From the NCBI GenBank assembly GCA_947387485.1, contig CANDNT010000004.1:62001-126000 (forward strand): a stretch of 64,000 nucleotides of DNA. The letters are read 5' to 3'. The notes below the pieces were generated by a model. It was given only the letters and a program-made list of their open reading frames with translations. It was not told where the DNA came from and did no database searches. Position 1 is the stretch's first letter, and the number at the start of each line of letters is the position of its first letter. The translations under genes were made by a program, and so were the position numbers. Of the stretch, positions 1-8,419 are shown in pieces. This DNA comes from Aquimarina rhabdastrellae (GTDB taxonomy: Bacteria; Bacteroidota; Bacteroidia; Flavobacteriales; Flavobacteriaceae).

Positions 1-43
1 GTTTCCAATCTCCAGAATACCAAATATTATCGTTATTGTTCAT
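1..43 (-). CDS. N-terminus of a hypothetical protein, cut by the window edge
   Basis: Only the first 14 codons are present, reading MNNNDNIWYSGDWK, and the gene continues past the left edge. The start is supported by an AT-rich leader with AATCAAG just before the ATG, resembling the AAATC that precedes the starts of the two genes upstream on this strand (the 206-aa protein and the DUF1906 protein). It therefore probably belongs to the same group of small unsecreted proteins. No function can be assigned from so short a piece. Confidence 0.5.
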   Translation of the reverse strand, partial: MNNNDNIWYSGDWK

Positions 44-119
44 CTTGATTTTTTTTTGTTATAGTTTGACAAAGAGACATGAGATCATCATGTCTCTTTA
101 CTTAAAACCTATCCAACAA

Positions 120-740
120 TTATTGATTAATGTTTTCTAGAGTAAAATTGAATGGTGAAGAATTTACACCTGGTCCTCCTCCTGTCATTACGATATCTGC
201 ACTTGTAATTCCGAATAAGTTAATCTCAGAATTAATTTGCGAAATGATAGCCGAATTCATCACATCTCCTTCTTCTATTTGAGAAACAACACCGATATAG
301 ATTTTAGGTTGAAACTCAAATACAGCTTTTTGTCCTGGAGCCAATCCTGTTTTGGCTGCTAATAACTTTCCATCTCTATAGCAATTTGCATTTATAGCTC
401 CATTAGCAAGATTATTTCGTACTTCTACTTCGTTTGAGCTTGTTGCTGGTGTTGAAGAAATTTGAAGGATATCACCCGAATTATCTTTGATCATATCAAA
501 AGCTTCTCCGTTTGTAGCTGTTAATTGTGGCGTATAGTTTCCATAAGAATCACTAGCTGATACATCAAAATTTAATGGGTAGTTAAACGGATGGTTATCT
601 AGTCTTCCACAATTTTGGATTACTTTCCATGCAATAGCGATTTCTCCGAAATCCTCTGCTACATTTTGTTGAAAAATCACAACACTACTATTATTCGTGT
701 CTGCTGATTTGTTAATGAAATTTAATTTTATTTTGTCCAT
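120..740 (-). CDS. hypothetical 206-aa protein, Gly/Asn-rich C-terminus
   Basis: I do not recognise this family. The protein begins MDKIKLNFINKSADTNNSS and has no signal peptide, lipobox or membrane segment, so it is probably cytoplasmic or exported by a non-classical route. Alternating hydrophobic and polar stretches (for example KAVFEFQPKIYIGVV near residue 140) suggest a beta-sandwich. The C-terminal part carries MTGGGPGVNSSPF. Two cysteines are present (about residues 44 and 120). It lies about 70 bp downstream of a 78-aa gene and upstream of another small gene at the edge, all on the minus strand, which suggests one transcription unit. The start is preceded by AAAATC, a leader shared with the neighbouring DUF1906 gene. 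Confidence 0.7.
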   Translation of the reverse strand: MDKIKLNFINKSADTNNSSVVIFQQNVAEDFGEIAIAWKVIQNCGRLDNHPFNYPLNFDVSASDSYGNYTPQLTATNGEAFDMIKDNSGDILQISSTPATSSNEVEVRNNLANGAINANCYRDGKLLAAKTGLAPGQKAVFEFQPKIYIGVVSQIEEGDVMNSAIISQINSEINLFGITSADIVMTGGGPGVNSSPFNFTLENINQ

Positions 741-808
741 GATTTTCTGTGATTAGTTTAATTTTATAAAACTGATTTACGTTCTATCTATGTTACTGAC
801 TCTCTATA

Positions 809-1045
809 CTATTGAACAACCTCGTATGTAATAGTTTCACTTCCAGCAACAAGTCGATATCTAGTTCCTTGAGCAAGCGTTATTTCTTTTGGTAAAAATG
901 TCAATGAAATTGAAACATTATTTAATGTTGGAAAAGCTGCGATACTATCAGTTTGAGGCTGAATAAATCTTAACTTTGCTCCTCTTTCATAAGGTCCTAG
1001 ATTTACATTATCACCCGCATTTAATTCTGGCATAATATTTATCAT
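809..1045 (-). CDS. hypothetical 78-aa protein
   Basis: A small protein of unknown family. It starts MINIMPELNAGDNVNLGPYERG and is predicted to be mostly beta strand (VSISLTFLP, RYRLVAGSETITYEVVQ). It has no signal peptide, cysteine or transmembrane segment. The second methionine (MPELNAG) is an equally plausible start. It sits between the 206-aa protein and the DUF1906 protein on the same strand and probably belongs to that group. The codon use is normal for this window, and the frame is open with sensible hydrophobic periodicity, so I consider it real. Confidence 0.6.
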   Translation of the reverse strand: MINIMPELNAGDNVNLGPYERGAKLRFIQPQTDSIAAFPTLNNVSISLTFLPKEITLAQGTRYRLVAGSETITYEVVQ

Positions 1046-1417
1046 TTGTTAATTCCTACTCATAAGGCTTTTCGGATTCCGCCTCTTTTTTATAGTGGGT
1101 TCTGCTCCACATAGATGTTATTTTTCACTTAGAGTATTTTAAGCATACTCCATATCAATCAAATTGTATTTTTTTATTCTTTTGAGATAAAAATCCCATG
1201 TACATTATTGATTGGATTATTAAAATTTACTCCTTGTTTATTCATGTGCTAACCTGCAGTATCAGTTCATGAAATAAAAACTCTAATTGTACAATGTTTG
1301 AATTCTTATACTTCAAAACTACTCTAGTATTCTCTATTTTATTTGTATCAAATGAGCAACTATTTAACAGTTTGAATCATCTTACATTTTAACCTTATTC
1401 TACTGTATAAATTATAA
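1046..1417. other. gene-free stretch of 372 bp
   Basis: This separates the DUF1906 gene from the 78-aa gene downstream of it. I see no convincing open frame. A patch at about 1061-1116 is slightly richer in G+C and can form two small hairpins (arms GGC/GCC and GTGG/CCAC). Neither is followed by a T-run on the minus strand, so I do not call a terminator. A promoter for the downstream genes may lie here, but I could not pick out a clear TAnnTTTG element. Confidence 0.4.
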
Positions 1418-2068
1418 TTAAGATTGGTTACTACTATCGTCTTTAAGTGTAAATGTTCCTATATCAGTTACACCATCTCTAAGGAAATCTTGGTCTATAG
1501 ATATCGTACATATTTCAAGTCCTTGCTTAAATTGTTGTGCTATTTCGTATGCTCCATTTTCTAAAGCTTCACTCGTACCATTAAAACTACTAGACTCAGA
1601 TAACCATCTATATTTACAAAGACCATTCTCTAATAAAGTATTCACTACTGCTCCACAGCCATAAGCTCCAACATTATAATTCACCCCCTTCTTACTAGCT
1701 TTTAATCCTTTACGAATTCCTTTAAAATAAGGAATGATATTACTTGAGATTTCGTCATCAGTGACATTGAGGTCTACTGCAAAATATATAGCAGACCCCA
1801 AGGGTTGTCCTATGGTTTCTCTGGCATAGGTATAGGCACTTATAGCATCATTATATCCCGACTCTTCTGTAAAAGAGGCTAGGTTACTCCCATTTTCAAA
1901 AACAGCTCCTATTTGTATTCCTGCATTTGATATGGCTTCTGCTTCTGTTGTTTTTATTACTTTCCAATTAGGAGATGGTGCATAATATCTAAAAATGACC
2001 TTTACTCCTTTTGATGCCATGCATTTTACTTGAGCACTTGTATCTGTCGCTGTATCAATAATATTCAT
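1418..2068 (-). CDS. DUF1906 / Rv2525c-like glycoside-hydrolase-like protein
   Basis: A TIM-barrel-like protein of about 216 aa matching the DUF1906 (Rv2525c-like, glycoside-hydrolase-like) family. It starts NIIDTATDTSAQVKC, continues with GVKVIFRYYAPS, has the internal acidic strand AIYFAVDLNVTDDE, and ends with EICTISIDQDFLRDG. Acidic residues at strand ends (IIDTATD, AVDLN, SIDQD) are the expected active-site positions for this superfamily. No lytic activity is established for it. I chose MNIIDTA as the start rather than the open extension 33 codons upstream. The extension is basic and Asn/Ile-rich, unlike the family, and the chosen ATG has the local AAATC leader. Unlike Rv2525c, which is exported, this protein has no signal peptide. 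It is the first gene of the small-protein group to its left. Confidence 0.75.
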   Translation of the reverse strand: MNIIDTATDTSAQVKCMASKGVKVIFRYYAPSPNWKVIKTTEAEAISNAGIQIGAVFENGSNLASFTEESGYNDAISAYTYARETIGQPLGSAIYFAVDLNVTDDEISSNIIPYFKGIRKGLKASKKGVNYNVGAYGCGAVVNTLLENGLCKYRWLSESSSFNGTSEALENGAYEIAQQFKQGLEICTISIDQDFLRDGVTDIGTFTLKDDSSNQS

Positions 2069-2156
2069 GATTTGATTTTTTATGATTATTAAATTATTTC
2101 TTAGTTCTCTTAAAGTTATAGCACTGTTCTTTATTGATATTGTGTTTTTTACGCAA

Positions 2157-2983
2157 TCATTTATCAATTTGACACATTAATTCTTCTTTTAATTTTTTTA
2201 TGCATGAGAACTCTAAATTGGTATTTCTATATTCTCCTGGAGAACACTTGAAAATTTGTTTAAAATGCTTCGAAAGATGAGCCGCATCAAAAAAACCTGT
2301 AAGAATTGCAGTTTCATTAACAGATTTAGCTTGAATATTCAATAATTCTGCTGCATATTGTAATCTTAAATCTCGTAGTAACCGTGATACAGTTACACCA
2401 AATAATCCCTGTGTTTTCCTATTAAGTGTTGAAGGACTCATGTATACTACTTTTGATAATTCATCTATAGCGCATGATTCATTATCTAGGTTTTCAATTA
2501 GAAACACCATGAGTTTTTCTAACCATATATTTTTATCAATTAAGGTTAAAAATTGATTATATTCTTTTTCATTTATTGGAATTCTCCAATACCATATTTC
2601 ATCATCTTTAATCATTTTTTTACGAAATTCTGATGGTGAGCAACCTAGTTCTTGTTTGAATTTTCGACTAAAACTCACTAAACCATTAAATCCACATTGA
2701 TATGCTACCTCCTCTATCGTAGCCGTACTCGAATGCAGTTTTTTTTTTGCCAATTCCATCCTGTGGTGCAGAATAAATTTGGCTGGTGAATAACCTATTT
2801 CTTTAAACAATTTTCGATTGAGTTGTGTTCTACTTATATGTAGTCGCTCTGCAAGTTCTGATACGCCAAATAAAGGGTCAGTTTTTTTTCTTGCAGAATA
2901 GCATCAACCTTCTCTATAAACATGTTAGTGGTGTTTACAACCTCTCTTTCATGTCTATTTTTTGTGTGATTAATTTGCTTCAT
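2157..2983 (-). pseudogene. AraC-family regulator with two HTH units, split at an A8 tract
   Basis: Two overlapping frames together make one AraC-type regulator of about 275 aa. The first frame starts at the ATG ending at 2983 and reads to EKVDAILQEKK, then stops soon after. The second frame begins TDPLFGVSELAERLHISRT and carries the rest. The pieces join at an A8 run (T8 on the plus strand, 2882-2889), and one extra A restores the reading frame. The product contains two tandem AraC HTH units. The first ends ATIEEVAYQCGFNGLVSFSRKF, shortened here to its core GFNGLVSFSRKFKQ. The second has SVNETAILTGFFDAAHLSKHF. Two consecutive AraC domains in one chain is uncommon. It may be a true pseudogene, a gene expressed through slippage, or a one-base sequencing error. 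It lies upstream of the DUF1906 gene on the same strand and may control it. Confidence 0.75.
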
Positions 2984-3390
2984 ACTTAATTTATATTTGT
3001 TTTTATATAGTTCCTAAATCATTAATTTTAATCGTATTATGTGTGGTTATCAGTAGAGAATGTGTTCGCAAAAAGCAGTTTTATTCCTATCAACCTCTTT
3101 ATGCTATTGAAGAGATCGACTAATTATAGTACCGCTGATTATTCAGCTAAAAAGTGAATTACATAAGACTTATAATAGCCTGTTATTTAGTAAATGATTA
3201 AATCATTTTTTGAAGATTTACTTTATTCTTTTTCATAAAACACGTAATAAGGTTTCTCTTTTTTTTGATACTATAAATATCTTATAATCAAACCTTTTTA
3301 AATAGCGTAGAAATACTTGTTTTAATAAAAAAAGATAGCGTATTGCTATCTTTCCTTTCTTTTTGAAAATCGTTATCGTAAAAGAATATC
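2984..3390. other. gene-free stretch of 407 bp upstream of the AraC-type gene
   Basis: It holds the promoter side of the AraC-type gene and, at its right end, the terminator of the S41 peptidase operon. The rest is AT-rich with no open frame I would defend. A long T-rich run near 3256 (tctcttttttttga) is unremarkable. Confidence 0.4.
3327..3353 (-). terminator. Rho-independent terminator of the S41 peptidase pair
   Basis: On the minus strand, a 9-bp stem (AAAGATAGC / GCTATCTTT, loop AATAC) is followed directly by a T7 run. It lies 38 bp past the stop codon of the 481-aa S41 peptidase gene. Confidence 0.85.
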
Positions 3391-4836
3391 TTAATTGTTC
3401 TTAGTTTTTAAAATTGTTATGGTTTGATCTATCCAACTCTTATTAAAATCTAATTTCTTTTCGGGTGTAATGCCTATTACTTCATATATCCATTGTGTAC
3501 GATATCTGGTAGTAGTGCATGACAAACCAAATTTATAATTAGGTGTATACACTGTAAAGACATTACCATAACCAACAAAACCTCCTGAGTTATCTCCTAA
3601 TAATATTGTTTTATCTGATTGCATTGCTGTAAATAACAAATCTTCACAAGCACTAGCACACCCTCTATTATAAAGTAAGCCTATTTTTCGAGGGTATTTT
3701 TTAGGAGTCATCACTAGTGTATCAGTTTCTCGTTCTAATAAAAAACTGTTAGGCTTAGCTGTTTTTAACTTTGTTATGATTTCTCTAAACAATTGTATTG
3801 TTTCTTTATTTACTTGAGTCGAGTCTTTCATAATCTTTGAAAAATCATCTTCATATAATTTTATAATATCTTTTGTTGCATAAAGTTCGACTTCTTCTTT
3901 ATTAATTATTGGTTTTGTATATAAATATGGGATCAATTGATTAAAATTGGTAGAATTTCCTCCTCCATTATCTCTAATATCTATTATCAAGTAAGGATAT
4001 TGTTCCATATCGTATTGTGCTGCTTTATATAGTGAATCTATACGATTAGTATATTGCCCCATAAACGACGGTATTCTTAATACAACTGTACTATCTTTTA
4101 TACTATACTTAAATTCTTTATCAGTATTTAAACTATAATTAATCTTATTTCTTTTTTTAGTTTTTACCCAATAATTTCCTAAAAATCCATCATTAAAAGG
4201 CACAGCTGTTTTATAAGAAACTTGATGCTGTTTATCATAAAAAATTCCTTCATACACATGTTGCTCTTTCTTTTTAATTTCAAACTTTACCTGACCCTTT
4301 TTCCATAGTTTTGATTTTGAATTTAAGATAACTCCTATATAATCTCTCAATTCATTTTTACTTTCTAATACTGTTACAACATAAGTACTATCTAGTGAAC
4401 TATAATTACCTCTAATATCATTTACAGAAAACTCATCAAGAATATCTTTTTTTGATAATAATATTACCTCACTTTGCTTATATATTTTACTGTTTAAGAA
4501 TTGTTGTACACTTGCTGTAGAAGATTCATCTATGCTACTACTTTTAAGAGTTCTCATCTTAGTATGATTATCTTTAAAATATTCTACATAATGAATTAGT
4601 TTTTTTAAACATTCATTTTTCTCTTCTATATCCTCTGTTTGATTTTTAAGTTGTTTTTTAAAATGTTCATATTCTCTTTCATTCACAATATTTTTTTCAA
4701 ACCCAGGGAAATTATTTTCTATAAATGTCACTACATAATTAAAATCCTCTGTGCATTTACATACTTCTTTTTTTTGTGAATTTGTAGTTGATATAAAAAA
4801 TTGAAAAACTAGTAATTTAATTAGTATTGATTTCAT
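3391..4836 (-). CDS. secreted S41-family peptidase
   Basis: A 481-aa protein with a signal peptide (SILIKLLVFQFFISTTNS) and no lipobox, so it is probably periplasmic or released. The C-terminal half is a C-terminal-processing-peptidase (S41) fold. It contains the strand YLIIDIRDNGGGNSTNFNQL followed by the nucleophile region NRGCASACEDLLF, where the serine after GCA is the likely catalytic residue, and then LLGDNSGGFVGYGNVF. The N-terminal 100 residues (CKCTEDFNYVVTFIENNFPGF) form the usual helical S41 N-domain. No PDZ domain is obvious, though the central 150 residues could hide one. A lipoprotein paralogue lies 22 bp upstream, so the two are probably co-transcribed. The substrate is unknown. 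Confidence 0.85.
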   Translation of the reverse strand: MKSILIKLLVFQFFISTTNSQKKEVCKCTEDFNYVVTFIENNFPGFEKNIVNEREYEHFKKQLKNQTEDIEEKNECLKKLIHYVEYFKDNHTKMRTLKSSSIDESSTASVQQFLNSKIYKQSEVILLSKKDILDEFSVNDIRGNYSSLDSTYVVTVLESKNELRDYIGVILNSKSKLWKKGQVKFEIKKKEQHVYEGIFYDKQHQVSYKTAVPFNDGFLGNYWVKTKKRNKINYSLNTDKEFKYSIKDSTVVLRIPSFMGQYTNRIDSLYKAAQYDMEQYPYLIIDIRDNGGGNSTNFNQLIPYLYTKPIINKEEVELYATKDIIKLYEDDFSKIMKDSTQVNKETIQLFREIITKLKTAKPNSFLLERETDTLVMTPKKYPRKIGLLYNRGCASACEDLLFTAMQSDKTILLGDNSGGFVGYGNVFTVYTPNYKFGLSCTTTRYRTQWIYEVIGITPEKKLDFNKSWIDQTITILKTKNN

Positions 4837-4858
4837 TCGTTTCTTGTTTGATGAATTA

Positions 4859-6331
4859 TTACTTCACTATATAAAAGGTATTACGTTTTCTTAGTTTCTT
4901 TAACGTTTCTATTCCTTTTAATATTTGCATTTTATCTTTTTCTAAATCATTCACTATACTTCTAAAAAAAGTTTGTCTGTCAGTTGAATAATTCAGTCTA
5001 TAATCTGGAGGAATTCCTATATTTTCATAATTCTTTCCAGAATTGTCCATATAAATTTCATTAGATATTGAAAATGCCCAACCATTTGGTAATGTTTTTT
5101 CCAAAGCTGTAGACATAGCTCCCGAAGTATTAGAACCAATCCTCTTTACATTATCCATGGCCAATGTCGCTATAGAAAAAGCCTCGGCTGCACTTCCTAT
5201 TTGTGTTGAAGTAAGTACATAAACAGGCTTTGTATACGCATTTTTTGTTCCTTGAATATTCAGTGGCCACATAGGGGTAAATTGAGTACCGTATCTCAAT
5301 TTTTGCGTTGCTATTTGTAATTGATCAGGAATAAATCGATTTAATATTTCAAAACTTACTGCATCTTGACCTCCACCATTAAACCGTACATCTATCACAA
5401 TTGAAGCCATCTCTGATAAATCATTCATTACATTATTCATTATCTTATGTACTCCTAGAACTTCTTTATTTATATAGACTCCCTCATACATTTGATGAAA
5501 GGTTTTTACATAGGCATCAACATAACCTACTTTATCTATTAAAGTTTTTGAGATATTAAGATCAGCATAAAGCCACATTGCTTTAACTTGAATATATCCT
5601 ATGCTATCATTCAACTTCCCCCATTGTATTAACCAAGAATCCTTGGTTAATTCTTCTTTCATATGATGTTTAGCTACTAATTTCGCTACTTGAAAATCTC
5701 CATACTCTGGAAGCTCCTCACCTTCTCTAATTTGATCTTCTTTATCTTCAAGTTTATCTAATTGTTCAACAGCGGTTTCAACTTCTTCTGTAGCTTCAAG
5801 ATAAGCATGATTATCTTTTAATTTTTCTAAAGTTTCTTCTATAACCGCATATAGTTCTACTTCTTTAGAATTTTTATTTAGCTTATTTTTTTGTTGAGTA
5901 TAAAGAGTATTCCAATTTATATTATTGAGCTCAAAAAATGCATAATGTTCTCTAACTGTTTCTGCAAAAACTTCAAAATTATAGATTACATCTTTTTCTT
6001 TTTGTACGTCTAATCTCTCTATACAAGATACTGGTAATTTGTTAAGTGATGTAAATTTATAGTTGATAACTCCCTTTAATAGAGAAAGTGTATCTTGTTT
6101 TAAACTTAAAGAACTTATAATTTCATTTAGATCTCCTTTTCTATTGGGTAGACAAGAGATTGATGTTTGATCATAAAAAGCATAATTAGTACTATCTTTA
6201 ATCTGTAAAACCCACCCTGAGCCAACAGATTTCCATATACCATTAATAGTCGGTTGATTATCATTATTCTCTTTTTGACAAGCAGTAATTATTATTAACC
6301 ATAAAATGATGAATATACTGTATTTTTGCAT
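4859..6331 (-). CDS. S41-family peptidase lipoprotein
   Basis: A 490-aa lipoprotein: the N-terminus IFIILWLIIITACQKEN has a lipobox with the lipidated Cys at about residue 18. The C-terminal half has the S41 signatures IVIDVRFNGGGQDAVSF, then VLTSTQIGSAAEAFSIA with the likely nucleophilic serine in GSAAE, then SNTSGAMSTALEKTLPNGW. An acidic linker (EDKEDQIREGEELPEYGDF, about residues 196-214) lies between the halves. It is the first gene of a two-gene unit with the secreted S41 protein. Its N-terminal portion resembles a small lipocalin-like sensor strand set (WKSVGSGWVLQIKDS), which I infer only from the pattern. Function: proteolysis at the cell envelope, substrate unknown. Confidence 0.85.
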   Translation of the reverse strand: MQKYSIFIILWLIIITACQKENNDNQPTINGIWKSVGSGWVLQIKDSTNYAFYDQTSISCLPNRKGDLNEIISSLSLKQDTLSLLKGVINYKFTSLNKLPVSCIERLDVQKEKDVIYNFEVFAETVREHYAFFELNNINWNTLYTQQKNKLNKNSKEVELYAVIEETLEKLKDNHAYLEATEEVETAVEQLDKLEDKEDQIREGEELPEYGDFQVAKLVAKHHMKEELTKDSWLIQWGKLNDSIGYIQVKAMWLYADLNISKTLIDKVGYVDAYVKTFHQMYEGVYINKEVLGVHKIMNNVMNDLSEMASIVIDVRFNGGGQDAVSFEILNRFIPDQLQIATQKLRYGTQFTPMWPLNIQGTKNAYTKPVYVLTSTQIGSAAEAFSIATLAMDNVKRIGSNTSGAMSTALEKTLPNGWAFSISNEIYMDNSGKNYENIGIPPDYRLNYSTDRQTFFRSIVNDLEKDKMQILKGIETLKKLRKRNTFYIVK

Positions 6332-6422
6332 AAAAAGTTTTGTTTATCAAAAGATCACTTTCTTTTTAATTTGTTACAGTTTTAAGCATTTATAATTAAA
6401 AAACATAACATTATCATTCCAT

Positions 6423-6451
6423 AAAAAAGCAAAGCCTTATTGACTTTGCTT
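6423..6451 (-). terminator. Rho-independent terminator after the 508-aa gene
   Basis: On the minus strand, arms AAGCAAAG and CTTTGCTT with a 9-nt loop are followed by TTTTTT. It is 28 bp beyond the stop codon of the 508-aa gene. Confidence 0.8.
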
Positions 6452-6478
6452 CACATTTTTATATTTTAAAAGTATACT

Positions 6479-8005
6479 TTATCCTTCGTAATAATCTCCA
6501 ACAAAATTATTGAGCTCTTGAACGATTTTAGCATTAGGATACTTTTTTGAAATATCTGGTAATAAAGTTCCGTTGGTAAAAATATCATGTTCCATATCTA
6601 TTTTCCTGTAATATGCTTTTACAGTTTCTAGGTAGCACTCATCATACATCGCCAAAGCATATAGTGCATATCCTAATGCTTTAACTTCTGCATTATGCCT
6701 ATACATTTCAAAATCTTCTGTCGTTAAAACTTTTAAATAGAGTTTATTTACTTTTTCAGCCCCGCCTGTTATTGTTACTGCCTTATTAAAGAAAGCCTCT
6801 TCATTCATTATTTGTCCTAGCTTATCTTCAAAATTCAATACAATTGAAAATCCAGATCTTATAGTATTGATATCATTTGCCATTATCAAAAGTTGATCTA
6901 AGGCACTTAATACACTCTTATCCTCATTCAAATCATCTACTCGAATTACTACTTTTCCAAAATCCTTAAGTGCCTCATCTTCCTCTTCTCTAAACTCCAT
7001 TTCTAATTCTCTATTCTTAGGTAAAAAAGGGAGTCTTCTCAATTCTCTTCTAGATAATTCTTTTAATGCAACAACTTCTTTGATATTACCTTTTAAATCT
7101 AAACCTATGTAGTAATTACTTTCGATTTCAAACCATAAGATATCTGTTTCTTTATCAATAAAAGGTGTCTTTAACTGATTATAAAAATCTGACATTAATT
7201 CATTATACTCAAAAACATCCAATTTTTTACTCGTATATGTATCTATAAATTCGTCTACATCTTCTATTACTTCAACAGGAAAGTCTACTAACTTGATAAC
7301 TTTTAACTCCTTTAAACTTTCTAAATCAATCATTTTGATAGAAATCGGTAAAGTTTGGTTATCCGTTATCGGTGTGTTTACATCAAAATCTTCCCAATAC
7401 GGAACAAAACCTATTCCTGAATCAGGTAAAGCAAAAAAGCTAAAATTAAGATATATAGTACGCACAGCTTTTTCAAATTTATGCTCTTTAAACGTTTCTA
7501 CTTTACGATCAAAAATCCTAATACCATGAGTAAATGTTCCTGCATCTTCATCCTCATTTACATAATAAAACTGAGGATTACCGTCTTTTCTTACACTAAA
7601 TTTTCTTTGATAAAAATATCCACCTAAATCGTATTGTTCTTTTATAATAAAGCGCTCTATATCTATAATTTTTAATTGTATGCTATCTTCATTATCATCA
7701 TAATAACAGATATATAATCCTTCTTGCTCATTACTTATACTTGCATAACTATCTGTTTCTCCTTTGAAATCATGTTGAAAAATCATCGTTCTAGATGCTA
7801 TATCAAAAACCTGAACTAAGGCTTTTTCATTAACAGTGATCAATTTATCATTAGAAACTTCATGAAGTATGATCTCACTATTATTTCCTTTTAATTCAAA
7901 AACTGCACAACTTTCAAAAGACGATATCTCCTCATTTTCTTTATATAATACTACGGCTTGATAATCATCTTCAATAATAGAAGTTCGGTAATTACTATTT
8001 TTCAT
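6479..8005 (-). CDS. hypothetical 508-aa protein with propeller-like N-terminus
   Basis: A cytoplasmic protein (no signal peptide, no membrane segment) rich in Asp and Glu. The first 330 residues show repeating strand patterns: KLITVNEKALVQVFDIASR, GLYICYYDDNEDSIQLKIID, FYYVNEDEDAGTFTHGIRIFDR and TDILWFEIESNYYIGLDLKG. These resemble irregular WD/propeller blades. The C-terminal 180 residues are helical (LSALDQLLIMANDINTIRSG, then VKALGYALYALAMYDECYLE). I do not recognise the family. It has its own terminator and faces the TPR gene across a divergent intergenic region, so the two may be linked in function. Proteins of this build in Bacteroidota are sometimes cytosolic immunity or sensing proteins, but nothing here proves that. 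Confidence 0.7.
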   Translation of the reverse strand: MKNSNYRTSIIEDDYQAVVLYKENEEISSFESCAVFELKGNNSEIILHEVSNDKLITVNEKALVQVFDIASRTMIFQHDFKGETDSYASISNEQEGLYICYYDDNEDSIQLKIIDIERFIIKEQYDLGGYFYQRKFSVRKDGNPQFYYVNEDEDAGTFTHGIRIFDRKVETFKEHKFEKAVRTIYLNFSFFALPDSGIGFVPYWEDFDVNTPITDNQTLPISIKMIDLESLKELKVIKLVDFPVEVIEDVDEFIDTYTSKKLDVFEYNELMSDFYNQLKTPFIDKETDILWFEIESNYYIGLDLKGNIKEVVALKELSRRELRRLPFLPKNRELEMEFREEEDEALKDFGKVVIRVDDLNEDKSVLSALDQLLIMANDINTIRSGFSIVLNFEDKLGQIMNEEAFFNKAVTITGGAEKVNKLYLKVLTTEDFEMYRHNAEVKALGYALYALAMYDECYLETVKAYYRKIDMEHDIFTNGTLLPDISKKYPNAKIVQELNNFVGDYYEG

Positions 8006-8419
8006 TAGGTTACGTTAATCATATACTATAGCTAGTATATTCTGATTTATTTATTGATTAGAATTGTTATTTAAAAATAACTAATAAATACTTTTTACTT
8101 GAATAATTATTTAGATACTTTAGAATAATTCTTAGATTTTTTATGATTGCAAATTATCATAAAATAGCTTTTCTATATCTTAACATCTAAAAACCAATAC
8201 TATATTATCTAATTTTGATTATAATTTAGCTATTCCTCTCTTCGTACTTTATTAAATCGTAAATAAAAATTAGCTTTACTAGGCTAATATTATTTATCAC
8301 TTCATGTCATCATCAAAAATATTTTAATACATCAATACAATCTTATCTCTTCTTTATAATACATAAACTGCTGCTAATAGTAGTTTTATTACATACCAAT
8401 TACAATCAAAATACGATTT
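8006..8419. promoter_or_regulatory. divergent promoter region between the 508-aa gene and the TPR gene
   Basis: 414 bp of very AT-rich DNA between two diverging genes, so it must carry promoters in both directions. One small inverted repeat, ATTAGC / GCTAAT with an 8-nt spacer at 8269-8288, is the only symmetric element I noticed. No open frame longer than a few codons is convincing, and I found no clear TAnnTTTG match. Confidence 0.4.

Noticed and set aside
2069..2167. Longer N-terminus of the DUF1906 protein
   Set aside because: It adds 33 residues rich in Asn, Ile and Lys with no family match and would overlap the end of the AraC-type gene.
3391..6331. Two S41 genes as a recent tandem duplication
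   Set aside because: The two proteins share only the fold and the GGG and nucleophile motifs. Their N-termini and membrane attachment differ, so any duplication is old.
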